A stretch of 64,000 bases of DNA, taken from Pristionchus mayeri (lineage: Eukaryota; Nematoda; Chromadorea; Rhabditida; Neodiplogasteridae). A program made the translations under genes and the position numbers. Below, piece by piece: positions 1-12,800 of this stretch. How positions within the stretch are numbered: position 1 is the first letter of the stretch; every line of letters begins with the position of its first letter. Under the pieces are notes generated by a model. It was not told where the DNA came from and searched no databases. It was given only the letters and a program-made list of their open reading frames with translations. Location of the stretch: NCBI GenBank assembly GCA_036245805.1, contig BTRK01000004.1:27451541-27515540 (forward strand), given 5' to 3'.

Positions 1-23
1 TCTTCTTTGATTCCCACGTGCAG

Positions 24-1228
24 ATTCACTCCATCGGGGACTCTTCTAGTGGCCGATGCCTATCTGGGATTGTTCGAGATCGATCTGATCAGGGGTAAGT
101 CCTCCTCGATGAGATACTGTATGCATACAGTAGAATGCAGAGAAGGTGTTCACTCTGGTGCGAGGAGGTCGTCAGATTGATGATTCCCCCTTCTCTCCTC
201 CTCTTCGATTCCTCAACGATGTGGATGTTCTCCCCGATGGAAGGTGAGCTTTAATCTCTCCTCCCTTCTGGAGATGCTCAATTGGAGAATTGTGCTGACT
301 GAGTCTTCGACTCGCTTCGACGATCGAGATTTCATGTATGAGATGCTGGAGCATCGACCCAATGGAAGGTTCGTCCATCATTTTCAATTGAAAGAGGGGT
401 CGATCTCATGTCTCAGACTGCTTGTCTTCAATCGTGAGAAGGATTCTCTGCGTGAGTTAATCTCTGGTCTCTTCACTCCCAATGGAATCGTCGTCCATCG
501 AGGGAAGATTCTACTCGCTGAGATGGGAAATGCACGCATTCTCAAGTAACGTAATACTACATGTTCTTTTTATTGTTCAATTGCGGAGTTTCTCTCTGAA
601 GAGCAACTTCTGTGAGAGATCAGAGATCCTTCCCTCTTCCAGATATTCTCCTTCTGCCAATTCAGTTTCCGTCTTCATCGATAATCTCCCCGGATTCCCC
701 GATAATCTGCGGAAGTCCAGAGACGGTATCTGTTCTTTCCAATCAATCTTGTGGTTCACTGAAGTAACTTGTCTTTTATTCCTTCTCAATCATCTATACT
801 TGTTATCCCCGTATCTGAATATTCTCTTCAGGTCGATCCATCTGGTTGGGAATTCCCGTGATGAGAAGTGAAGGAGACAACTGGATCAACCAGCGACCTC
901 ATCTGAGGGAACTCCTGTCCAAGGTACACTATCCACTCTCTGATTTTTTTATCTCTCTTCTCTGTAGCTCTTCTCCCTCCAAGCCCTCGAGTGGATTCTC
1001 TCATTCTTCACTCCCTCTTATGGCTGTGTCCTTCAAATAGATGCTGACCATCCTACGGTACTCTTTCCAATCTCTACCGTATCCAATCGATCCCTTTAGA
1101 TCCTTTCATCGTGGCAGGATCCATCGGGATCTAAAGTGTCATCAGTCTCATGTGCTATCGAGACTCACGATGGACATTTAGTAATGGGCTCGAACGACAA
1201 CTACTACATTGCAAGAGTTCCCCTCTGA
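24..1228 (+). CDS. APMAP / strictosidine synthase-like beta-propeller protein, 5' truncated by window edge
   Basis: Eight in-phase exons can be read: 24-94, 141-243, 288-368, 417-545, 643-725, 832-923, 968-1057 and 1100-1228, ending in TGA. The product matches the C-terminal two-thirds of adipocyte plasma membrane-associated protein. Recognisable blocks in order are 'GTLLVADAYLGLFEID', 'RFLNDVDVLPDG', 'LTESSTRFDDRDF', 'GRLLVFNREKDSLREL', 'FTPNGIVV', 'NLPGFPDNLRKSRDG' and 'IWLGIP'. These are the repeated strands of the six-bladed propeller ('FPNG', 'PGFPDN'). Known family members are membrane-anchored type II proteins or secreted lactonase/esterase-like enzymes. The anchor and first blades lie off the left edge. 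The substrate is not known for nematode members, so none is assigned. The last exon ends in 'GSNDNYYIARVPL', resembling the family terminus, so the 3' end is probably genuine. Introns are 42-106 bases. Confidence 0.88.
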
Positions 1229-1370
1229 TCTCTCCCTTCTCTCATTTCTTCTCCTCTGGTTGTGATCTACTTTAATTATCTCACCCACTACGGTTACTCA
1301 TCATGATGACACTAATATAATTTGATAAATTATGTGTCCTTTCTCGGGCGGAATGGAGGAATGACTAAAC

Positions 1371-2279
1371 AGTTGGCAACAGACTGGTAGATCAGTGAGA
1401 AAGAAGAGAGTCGGTCACGGTATCGATCGACTCTCGTGTTCGTTCCCAGAGAGGAAGTCTCTTCCCTTCTCAATTCGATTCCCCCCCTCCATCTCAATGA
1501 ATTCGACGTGGATTCCCGATTCTCTGTGGAGATTCGACGACCAATCAGAGGTGAGATGCTAAATTGTGCTTTCAATTCTATCAATCATCCATCATAAGTG
1601 TTCGCAGGCTTGGTTGTAAACTGAAGTATTGTGTGGCTGATCATCTCTCTCTCTTCTCAGGTGTCCATCTGCGTTTTCTCTCTCCTCTTCCTTCTCCTCT
1701 TCTTTCTTCTCTCCATTCTCGTCTTCTGCTGCATTAGGAGAAGGAGGAGTCACTCCTACAGAGTTCGTTCCTTTCACTTCCTACTTTTCCTCAAGAGTTA
1801 ACTAGGAATAGCTAGATGTGTAGCACACCCCTTTCTAGTCTGTTTCCCCGAGAAGACAATGGTCATCCTTATTTTCCTCCCCTTGCTCATTCCGGAAGAT
1901 GACGTCCAACTGCTCAAAGACCTCCCTTGCACCAATAGAGAAGAGATGACTGATCTTTGATCTCTTGTGCAGGTATCGTATCGAGCTCCAGTCGTCTCTT
2001 CACCTCACAACTTCGATGGAGGCACGATCAGACTTACTCGTCATTTCTCCCACTCGACTCTCAATCGGAATGGTCGATTTAGTACGGTAAGCTATTTAAT
2101 CGATTCTCCATCCCGGGTGTAAATATATTACTGTATTCTGGTCTGGCCTTTGAATATTCTCATTAAATCAGATCTTCGATATCTTTGTCTTCAGTTGCCT
2201 CGCCATTCCATCGTCCGTCTCCCTCACTCCGATACTCTCATAGAATACGAAGAAGAGAGTCCAGAAGTGTATCTCTGAT
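1371..2279 (+). CDS. probable small single-pass membrane protein, function unknown
   Basis: Four candidate exons join in phase 0: about 1371-1549, 1661-1761, 1975-2089 and 2196-2279 (stop TGA). The second exon encodes a very hydrophobic stretch of about 25 residues ('FSLLFLLLFFLLSILVFCC') followed by the basic stop-transfer 'IRRRRSHSYR'. This implies an outside N-terminus and a cytoplasmic tail of about 75 residues. The tail contains 'YRAPVV' and ends in an acidic 'IEYEEESPEVYL'. The ectodomain exon is short (about 59 codons) and its start is not resolved; no ATG or signal peptide was identified, so a 5' exon may be missing. It starts about 140 bases after the stop of the APMAP-like gene on the same strand, which is compatible with a nematode operon but does not prove one. 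I recognise no family. The phase-consistent joining and the membrane anchor are the only support. Confidence 0.4.
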
Positions 2280-3835
2280 CTCCCCGTAAACCTACCGTAA
2301 CCCACCTTCATCGATTATCTTTCCCAGTTGATCTCATTCATAGATGAGCCTGTTTTATCTTCATCATGATGTTATACAGTGCACGTTTCCAATCGTAATC
2401 ATTCGATAGTTTCATCATTCCTTATTAGATTGTATTCATCAGCTAATAGCTACAAGCTCCATCTCTCGTCCATTCTTCCTCCCATTATTATGTGAATAAC
2501 ACCATTCGTCAATGACGCGAGACTTTACCGTTGTGAGGCAAATCGCGGGGATTCAAATACAATTTGTGAGGGTGATCAAATAACAGGTCGGGAGGGGTTC
2601 GAGATTACTTATACCCTTTCAAAGGGGGGCCATTACATTCAATATCCATATATAACGTGTCATATTACAATAGCTGACTATTCAAAAGGGGTGCGAATAA
2701 GAAAAATAGAAACAAGATTAACAAGCAAGTTAGCTGCAAGTGTGTTCTCACACGACTAAACTATCGTATTTTCACAAGCTGACTGGGGGAGAAAAGCGAT
2801 GGACTGGATTGGGTACTGTAGAACCAGTTGATCGATGAAGGGTAGATCAATCATTGCCCAGGGGAGGAAGAATCGACCAGCACTCAGAGAGACACAAACC
2901 AATGTGGGAAATAATAGTTACCTTTGGAGGGTAGAGGTAATGGGGAGGGAGGGTCCAAACATCGCCAAAGCGTGCGACGAGTATAAAACGAGCAAACGGT
3001 ATCGAAAGGGGATTATTGATTAGATAGGGTAAGGATACGGTAATAGGCGATAGAATGGAAAATGGAAGACCCGAGTAATGAATGGACTACCAATATACGA
3101 GAATTGAGGAAAAGGGTCTGCGTACAAAAGAGAATGTCAACGGCTACCGTAATCCAGAGGAGTACGACGAGTCGGAGAGTAGGTCACTTGTATTATGGGT
3201 TGAAAGGGGCAAACCAAGGGTTAGAATGAACTACGAGTCAAGTGTGTGCAGAGGGATGAGATTAGAATGACTGCAGACGAGGAGAATGAGGATGAATCGA
3301 ATGGGCGAGGAACGAAAGGAGGAAGGCATACGGTATATCGACCACCAATTGATGATCGTGCAAGTGAGTGGTGCATGCTGAGAAGACTACGGTAGGATTG
3401 TACAATCAAGAGAGATACAAACAAGAGATACCTCCACCAATGCAGATCAGATACGGAGAGACAACGATAAAAACGAGTAGATCAACCATGAATACGAAGA
3501 TGGGAAGAGACTACAATAGGTGGCGGATACGCATTATTCGACTACTGACACTCAAAGAGGAAAGGGACACACTCAGTCAATCAATACTCGAGTACAGATC
3601 GACCGGGAATGGACTTGTCAACAGTGGGAGTAGAGGGGGGAGGAGCAGAAGAGTGCATGGGGAGTAGATCACAATTGATGGAACTCGACTAGAATTCTAC
3701 TTGTAGTGTGAAAGAGAGTACAACTACTGTGGTGCAGAGAGATGGAATCGAATGGGAGGGAGGGACTATGTATCACAGGGGGAATCATCTACTGTCCTAT
3801 CGGGGGAGGAGGGAGAGGCACTCCTTCTCTTCTAT
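2280..3835. other. 3' intergenic stretch, purine-rich, no gene seen
   Basis: This lies between the convergent 3' ends of the small membrane-protein gene (+) and ccr-4 (-). The + strand is A/G-rich from about 2700 to 3740. Several 'TACCGTA/TACGGTA' words occur (for example near 2290, 3042, 3145, 3330 and 3386). Short open frames exist but show no recognisable domain, and they follow the purine bias. The 3' UTR of ccr-4 is expected here. Confidence 0.5.
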
Positions 3836-6800
3836 TCAACGACCAACTGCACCGAATGCACCCGAGTGCGAGTTGCCGAAGTGTTGAATCTGTGGCTGTG
3901 GTCTCTGATGATTGGTGGGAATGAGGGCATATTGGGCCATGATGGGGATGTGATCGGAGGGAACGTGCGGGTGAGGGAACCCGATGATCTTGTGGTTCCG
4001 CACCCAATCCATGTCGAAGGGGCCGAGCACACCCAGACGGGCCAGAGACTGAGGAGTTGAGAAGATGTAGTCGATCATCCCCTTGAAGTCGAGACTGCAA
4101 CACTATCATTAACTGCCGTTCCCTTAAGTGACCAGAGAGAAGGAAAGGAAGGAAAAGGTCGTACGTGTAGTTGGTGAAAGAGACGACTCCCGATTCAACG
4201 GCCGAATCCAGTCGAAGAGCATGTGTGTAGTTAGAACCATCGTGAGTGTGAGAGAACTGAGAGTATTCATTGTCCCTCCATAGGGAGAGAGGGGAAGAGT
4301 ACCTTCTCGAGGATGGAATCCTCCTTGAATCCCTTGAGATCGGGATGAGATCGAGAGATGCCACTCTTCGAGAGGAACTCGAAGACACCGGAATCGGGGA
4401 GGGAGTTCAGATCTCCGCAGACGAGAGTTGGACACTGATGGGGCTGGATGCGATGCGTCTCCGATACCTCAAACAATTCCATCTCGTATTCCATCGTGTA
4501 TTTACTAGCTGTATTGGCTTTCCGTGGGAGTTCAATATCATTCCCCCCATGGTACTGTTCACACGGAGCTAATAATATCCTCGAATAAGAGTAAGTGCGT
4601 GTGAAGGGAGTGAGTGATTCACTTACGTCCTCGACCAGTTTCCACAGTTCGTGGGCGAGCATCATACTCTGCACTAGTTTGACGTCGCAGAACTCGGGAT
4701 CCCAATGGATGTGAGCAGTGCAGACGATGAGAGGAGAACCGACCACGTTGTCAGAAGGAGGCATCGGCGTCCCTGAGAGAGATCACCTCATCTACTGCCT
4801 CTCACTGACTATCTAGAGATGATGAACTGACTCATAACAGATCGATTGTTGTAGACTGCATCCTTGATCTTGAGTACTGCGCAGAGGGCGATGTTGTCTC
4901 GAGGCATCACTCTGAAACACCATTCTACATCCCTTAAACGTCCACGCAAATTTGATTTCCCTCGTTAAGGAGCGATGCACCTCCTTCTTCATTTCCTCTC
5001 ATGGCCTATCATCACGGAAATTGAGTAGAGAACCCTAGCAGCTGGCCACTCAATTTCCGAAGATGAAAGTCGAGCTGTTTCCCAATACAAGCATTCGTCC
5101 AATCATCACCACAAGAAGGAGACTACAGAAGGGAGTAAGTGCATATCCAGTTCATCTCCTCACCGATTCAGCATATTCTCGTTCGCGTTGCACTTGCTGA
5201 TGGCAACTCGCGTGAATTCGATCAATTGTTCCTTCGACAGCTCGAACCTCAATCAATCCCTTCAGTACTCTTCCCTTTCTTCTTCATTCCAACCCTCCCT
5301 TCATACTCTTTCCAGTTACTTCACCCTTGCAACGATTCTTCACTACTCAACACATTTTCCATTTATTCCTAGAATCTTTCGCATTACGAAACCCATCAAA
5401 ACACTGTCATTTCTATCTCTCGAATTTCACTCTTCAAACCCCTGACTAATCTGCCCACTTCGATAATCAACATCCTCTCTTCCCACGCATGAAAATCAGA
5501 ACTCGCCCCATTTGAGAGAAGTCGATCCCATGCATGGGAAATACGAGACTTATCTGGGGGTAGATCAAACACTGCTTTCCCATGCTACTTCTCTTCCCAG
5601 TCCCTATCTAGGTATCCATTTTCCTACCAAGGATTCAGGGCCAGAAATAACCTCAAGGAAAGAGGAGAGATGAACAGTTAGAGAAAATGATTGAAGGATG
5701 TTGAGTGAGAAGAAAGAAGGGTTAGCGAGTGGGGAATGTTGCTCCATCCTAACTGAGTTTACACTCTTCAGTCCCCTCTCACATTGTTCCTCTCTCTCCC
5801 ACCACTTTTTCGTGCACAAAGCACAAGGGAGACTCAAGGAAATTTCGTCTTCAAAGGGTCATCTCGTAGTACTAATTCCCTTCCAATCTCCACCACAAAC
5901 GATAAAGATACAAGGATGGTTCGGATTTGAATGCCATACTATACTCTCAACTCCTTTAACATATCTCTGGATGTTCTCACTTGTCATTCTTCCAGAAGAT
6001 GGCACATCCATCCACGTATTTCCTGTCCTCCTCGTTCATCGTCTTCGCTCTACTCTGCACAGATCAACCATAACTTCTTATTCAATATTCCATATCCCAC
6101 TACAACTGTTAGCCCATTTAGGGAAGTGCTAGAGTGTCACATTCTGTGATACTCGTCCTACTGGGAGTACCATGCAAGGGAGATCCTTAGGGGCTATCAG
6201 ATTTCCCCCCCCCCCCTCTCCCTCTTCTCTCACCTTGGCCTGGAATATGCTCGAGTATCCGAGTGCAGCCATCTCTGGCTTGAAGAGCATCTTATACTGC
6301 TCCGTCTCCACTTCCTGCAATTATTCACCTTCTAATCAATGAAGAAGTCAAGTAAATAAATTAATACATATATTGCCAATCGCGCATGCAGATTAGCAAA
6401 TTATTAATCACATGTTATTATCTTCGCCATTTCTACTCTTCACAGTTCCTTCTTCCGCGGATCCTTTCCTTCATACCCACTGCCCTTCCCTTCACAACTA
6501 CAAATTAGCTTTACTTCTTTGGCAATAAATTTCCCCACAAAGCGACAATTTGCACAAATTATTGGCCTGTATTTGAACTCAGGGTTTTGAGGTACTAGTT
6601 CATTCAGCAACTGGCAAAAGTAATTCTCTAACTGATTTCTGATCTTCCATCTTCTCTTTCCCAATTCCCATGAGTCCACTTCGGAAAAGGAAGTCGACAC
6701 ATGTCTTCCAGAAGGGGGAAATGGGAGGGGGGGGGGGTGGACGATGGAAGAAAGAGCAAAAGGAGTGAGACACTGAGGCGAATTTCTACACCACCTCGCA

Positions 6801-9800
6801 GACACAATGCGTAGCAATGCAGGCCCCTGTTGGATATGGATCAGCACTAATAATGTGCAATACAACATTTCCTGTTCCTCCAATGTCAGCAAATTCAATA
6901 GATAATTAATAAAGAGAAAGCAACATGGGAACTTGATCAACTACCACAAGGCGTATAACGTTCCCTCCATTTACTCAACGGATTCGCGGTCAACGTATGA
7001 TAACCCATACTCCTCATTTCCCTCACACCTCTCTCCTATTCTTCTCTTGAAGCTTACTCTGCAATTCAGGGATATCCTCATCTTTAGTCCCTTCTCCTTC
7101 CCCCCCCTAGGCCCACTCAGTAGGTGAACCCAAGTGTGCTGTCCGATGAACAATCAATTGCTAATGAAGTCGCACCTCCTCAGGCAACATTCATTTTTTT
7201 CAACATTCAGAATCTTTGGAAACAAAGATATTCTGAGAGTGCATAACTGAATAGCAGATAATTTTTTCCTGTTACCACACATCTAATTAATCCATTCTTC
7301 TCTCTTCGAGTCTACACATTATCTAGATGATCAGAGGTTTCTTCTCATCCTCCACCATCACTAGAAAGAGTATTTGCTCTATATTGGGAACTGGGTGGAT
7401 CACGAGTGAATCCTCTTCCATTTGTCTCTGGAAGCCCCTTGTTTACAGTGGGGGCAAGGTATGGGGAGGATCTCCACTAATTCCTCCTTGCAAGCCTAAG
7501 CAGGAGTGTTCACTGGATGGATCTCCTCCTACCTGCAGAGTGATGATATCTGCCTCGTAGTTCCTGATCTCCTTGATTATCGACTGCTTCCGGTACTCCC
7601 AGTTAAGAGCCCTGCAACCAATATCCATTCTATTCATTCCACTCCAAATTCACTTCCAAATTGAAATATCATGGAGTCACACATTAAAAAGTGCAAATAT
7701 TGCTAACACTGCAGATGTAAAACTGTGATAACAAACCAGCTGGGGCAGTAGGAATAGAGACTCTGCGTGGCATACTTATCGCAGAGGACGTTGTAGCAAA
7801 GAACGGTGAAGGTAGCTGCAATAAATGAGTCCTAATTCAGTTCTCCGATCCCAATCACGTGTCTGCTTTCCCTTTCCCTCTCCCCGTTCGTTTCACTCCT
7901 TTCAATTGACTTTCTTCCTTGATAGAGATAACTGTGTACCACTCACTCTTATCCCATACTTTACACGACACAACCGGCTATTGCCCTCCACTTTCAACTG
8001 ACCTCTCACTATATGCTATCACCCTTTTCTGTCCCCGGCACCATTAGTCAACTCGTTTGCCATCTCATCGGGTCAACACCGAGAGATACGGTAGAAACCG
8101 AAATTCCCCAATGGAGGCGGAAGGGACATTCATCACAGCTATTGAAATATCCGCACGAATAACTGTTATACCCACAAGTACATCGAACTTCCGCGGCACA
8201 TGGATAATTCTTCCCTTTGTCCTTTGGAGGAGAAAGGGTAAGGAAGGGAGGAACTACAGGAGGTAGCACTTTGAGAGTACTCTTCCCTCCTTTCCAACCC
8301 CTTCCTCTGCTCATCTATCTGGATCTCCCCCTCTACCATTCCCATCCATTTTGGCTATCCCATGTCATCGGCCCTTCCTTCTAGGTGTCAACGAGCCCCA
8401 CTTGGTACACATACACGCTCTCCTCCCCCCCCCCCTCTCTCTCTCTCTCTCTGCTTCCCGCCATCGTGGGAATGACTCCCTTTATCCCCAATTCACTTGA
8501 TCTACCTTGAAATCTTATAGGGAATTAAAATCAAATAAAAGAGAATCCGAAATGAGAAGAGAGGAGTTAGGAAGCCCCTTTCCTGAGCATCGTGCGGCAG
8601 TTCCCCTTCCTCTCTCTCCTTCTCTCTCCTTCCTTCCCCTCCTCCTCTTCCTCTCTCACGAACCCCTCTCGAATGCTTCTCCAATCTCCTTCATAATTCG
8701 TCGATGATTCTGCTGCCATCGACTCCCACAATCATGATAAATGCAAACATTTGATGCGATTAGAGGGCCGAGAGAAGGAGAAGAAGCGGAGAGCTCTCTC
8801 TCTCTCTCTTTCTCTCTCTGTAGACCCACTACCCCCCTCCTCCCCCAAATGACACAAAACAAGTAGATCTAATTCGAAGGCAGAGATCGGCCGCATGCAA
8901 TATTCATGAATAGAGTGCACGCAAGTTGGCATTTACTCCCTTGCTCACCCTCTAAGACCTCCCTTCTCCCTCCTATTTTTCCAACCCATCCCCAACTTTT
9001 TCCAAATCAAATCTACGAATTCAAAAAACCACTGAGATGAGTGAAAAGAGCTGCTAGTCGATCTACCACCACCTACACTCCCCCCTATCAAAGATGCTCC
9101 ATCGAGAGTCAGCTCACCGATAGGTCTCTCCGGATCGGCGTGTCTTATCATCATCCATGTCCTGTCGGGAGGAGGCACCGTGTTGACTGCAATTGCATCA
9201 CCATTAGTCCATTCCCTTCCATCCTCCATCAAGACCCTCGAGTGTTCAGTGATGTAACCAGTTCTTCCATTGCATCAGTCTATAGTTTACATCCATCTCA
9301 GTCCTAACGTGTCCGATATCAAGGACCAACACTCCATCCATCCTCCTATCATCCTCCCGATCATAAAGTACCTCTCTTCCCATTCCAATCGTTACGACTC
9401 AGGAGTGCCACAAAGAAGTTCAATATGCAAGAGAGAGAAAGAGAAAGAGGGAATAAAAAGAGGAGCTCATATTGGATCAGGTCTGCCTGTTCACTCTTTG
9501 TGTTCAGCACACTTGATCACTCCTCTCCTTCCATTCATCCCTCTTTTCTTCAGACTACATCAAAGCAAGACTGCGCAATCCATCCATAGGCTAAGATCCC
9601 TTTCAATAGGCCTCTCTCTTTTTCCACCAGTCTGGCTCCAGTCTCACTCCCATCCATATCTTTGTCACTTCCCACACAAAAGCGTGTGAACATACGAGAG
9701 TAATCTCCATCGTGGGTACAACCTTGCCCCTTTCACCCTGCCCCTTCTGATAACCTTATCTCCCCTTCTTTCCCTTGTTTTGCCCCGCTCTCAATCGTCT

Positions 9801-12800
9801 CTCTCTCCATCAGGTGCTTAGGAGGGAGAGAGTGGCACGGTACTCATCTCTTCTCTATCATAACCACGACCTCATCAGATGCTAAACTGGTCAGGCCGTG
9901 CCAGTTGAACCCTCCTACTTCTATCCCTTATCTATCTCGTTCGTCCAGTTTTACAGTCCTTCACTCTTTCCAATCTCTGTTCTCTCTCCTGAGAAGAAAA
10001 AAAGGGCTTCCGCATCAAATTTCCTAAATATGGCCCCAGAGTGAAAAAGAAGAGAAGGCAGAAAAAGGAGTACATTGAGAAAGCAACGCTTCGCCCGAAA
10101 TGGAAAGATGGAGAATTCCCCTAATTGGTTTACAGTCGCTAATATGGAATCCCTTCTGAAGATGTGTCTTATCACCACACCATTCCTTCCAAATCAACTG
10201 CCAGATTATTAATGTAAGGGAGGAGAAGAGGGAGGAAGAAGGAATAACGAGATCTCCACCACTCTGCTTCCTCCATTTCATCTAACGACTTCATAACTGC
10301 ATCTTCACTGAATCGAGGGTAGTTTGCCCCAGAGGGAATGGGAGAGATCAGAGAGAAGGGGAGTGTATTCAAGGATGAATGCCCGTCCCTAGCCAGATGT
10401 TCACTTCCTCTCTCTTCCTCCCCCCCCCCCTTCCTCTCTCAGATCCGAGAGTGAGAGTGCTGTGAATGGAGTCCGAATGAAGGAGAGAAGGAGGGCCTCT
10501 TTCACTTTTAATCGTCGTGAACACTTTGAGTGAGAGGGAAAGCGCCGCTCCTTTCACCTTTCACTTCGACAAGGGAGAAAGGGAAGAGAGAGGGGGAGGA
10601 TACAAAGAGGGGAAAGGACCAATTAGGAGATCCTCTCGGGTCTCAATTCCTTCTTTCATTCTCTCTGGCTGTACCCGGAGGACTCGTTTCTCGGTCAGGA
10701 GGTCACTCACTCTCATCTGAATAATTCATCAAGAGAAAGAGAGAGGCAGAGAGAGAGGAGGACGAGAGAGACTGTGAATGAGGAGGAAGGAGATCGAAAA
10801 GTGAGAGTCCCGAAGGATCGAAAGAAAAAGTGAGGTACGACTGAGAGTGAAAGGAAGTCCGAACAATCGGGCATTCCCTTCTACATCCGGAATCAGCCCT
10901 GCTTCTCTCGCTCCTCAATCACATCTCCCCATCACTGAACACTCCCTAATCTCCCCGATGAACAGTGAATGGAGTAACTCCTTTGACTCTTTCTTCGGAG
11001 CTCTTCCCCGACTCTCCCAGTCAATCCAATTGTCACCTCTCTTCACACTCCCTCCATGGAGGGGGGCGAGCCCATTCTCCAATAAACCTCCCTATCTCTC
11101 CAATGATCAGTCCCCCACCATTGGCGAAGGAATGGAGTGGAAGGAAGAGCATGAGTCCATCACTCCATTCACATCTTCCATTCTCTCTCTCTTCTATCTC
11201 GAGGGGGCTTCTTCTGCCCTTCCCGTTCTCTCACTCCATCACCCTCAAGGGTGCATTGTACGGCACACTCGCCCTGCCTTCACAATCAGTCTCCTTCTCT
11301 CTTTCGCAGGATGAATCGTCTCCTTCTCTCTTTCGCAGGATGAATCGTCTCCCTCTCTCAGACCTAACTCCGTGTTTTTCCTCTCCCTTCAGTTCTTCAA
11401 GTAAGGCCAATCTGGATGGATTAGAACAGAAAAAAGAGAGAGGGGAGGCAGGACTGCCTTCTCATCTCAGAGGATAGGAGGAAGGGGACAGCCTTCGTTG
11501 GTGGTTCACAATCTATGCATTGCTGTGCGGTGTCGAGAGGACCACGAGAAGGCGCACGCAGAGAATAGGCAGGAGGGAAAGATTAGAAGGAGGTTCCAGA
11601 GAGAGAAGGAAATACAACTGAGAATGAGGAGTAGGGCAGTTCTCTGTTTTTGTTCTGGGTTAAAAAGGGACGATTCGAGACCGAGATTCGAAGGCACTAG
11701 CATAATTGAAGAGAGGAAGAGAATCCCAAGCTTCGATAAGAACAACTCTTTAGACAGTCAAGAAGTAGATAACATGACATTTAGATTAGCAAATTTCCAG
11801 AACCTACAATGGGTTGTAAATGATCAATGGAGCGTGACTGTGAATGTTGACGTGGAACATGTGAGAGGAGAAGGAAAGAGGGAATGAAGAACGAAGTGGA
11901 AGGGAAGATAATGAACCCTCGGGTTGCCCCCCCCCCCCCCCCCCCCCCACCCCGCTTCCATCCTCATCATAACCATTCCTTCTCCCCCTTCAATCGCTTA
12001 GACGATTGTGGAGGGAGGAAGACTAAGAATGCAGAACCGAGAAGCCAACGAGATACGAAGAGGAAAAGGACGAAAGAGAGATGAAGATACAAAGAACGGG
12101 CGATGGAACCACAGAGGGAACACGAAGATGAAGATGAAGAGAAGGAGAAGACTCGGGGGATGAACACTACGCATCAACAGAACATTCCTCGCAAATTATT
12201 AGAGAAATGCACGCGGATAAAATATTTAAGTTGGAAGATGATCAACGAAGCGCACGATATTCCTACCCCATCGGCAATTGAAAGAAATCTACAAAATGGA
12301 CTCACTATTCCTGAATCCATAGTCGGCATGGTAGAAAGGTCGTGGTTCTCCCCTGATTTGACTTCTGAGTCGTGGAACGAATTCCTTCACTTCTTCGTTG
12401 TCAATGGAAGAGTTGAGTGAATTAGAGGTGGATGATACAGGGGAAGAGGCATCTGATCCGAGTGAGGAACAGTGCAACTCCCTCTCCAGTCTCTCCATTC
12501 CTCCCTCATCCCTCTCTCTCAATCGAGCAGGAACACGAGGGTAGACTGTGAGACTGGGAGGAGTGCGATACACGGAGATGAAAGTGCGGAATCCGTACTC
12601 ATTGATGCCTTGAGTGACTCGGAGTGTCTTCGTCTTTCCCAGATCGTAGGTGGTAGTCCTTCCAGTAGATGGAGAAGGCAATGAAGAGGGAGACACAAGG
12701 GGATAGGGGAGGGAACGGGTCGATGTGAGATGGGGATGATTGGATGGATGGAGGGGGTAAGTGACCACTTCCATCACTGCTTCTCCTTGCACCCTCGATT

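Noticed and set aside
3789..4388. 199-codon minus ORF in another frame over the ccr-4 3' exons
   Set aside because: It covers real ccr-4 exons and introns but is out of frame with the conserved EEP blocks. It is a shadow frame except for the short exon it shares.
6440..6940. 166-codon minus ORF in a ccr-4 intron
   Set aside because: It contains low-complexity runs, lacks any recognisable block and lies between two well-supported ccr-4 exons that splice in phase without it.
10847..11477. Two overlapping + strand ORFs (155 and 170 codons)
   Set aside because: Both follow the CT bias (Ser/Pro/Leu-rich in whichever frame), overlap each other, contain a non-triplet 29-bp duplication and show no domain.
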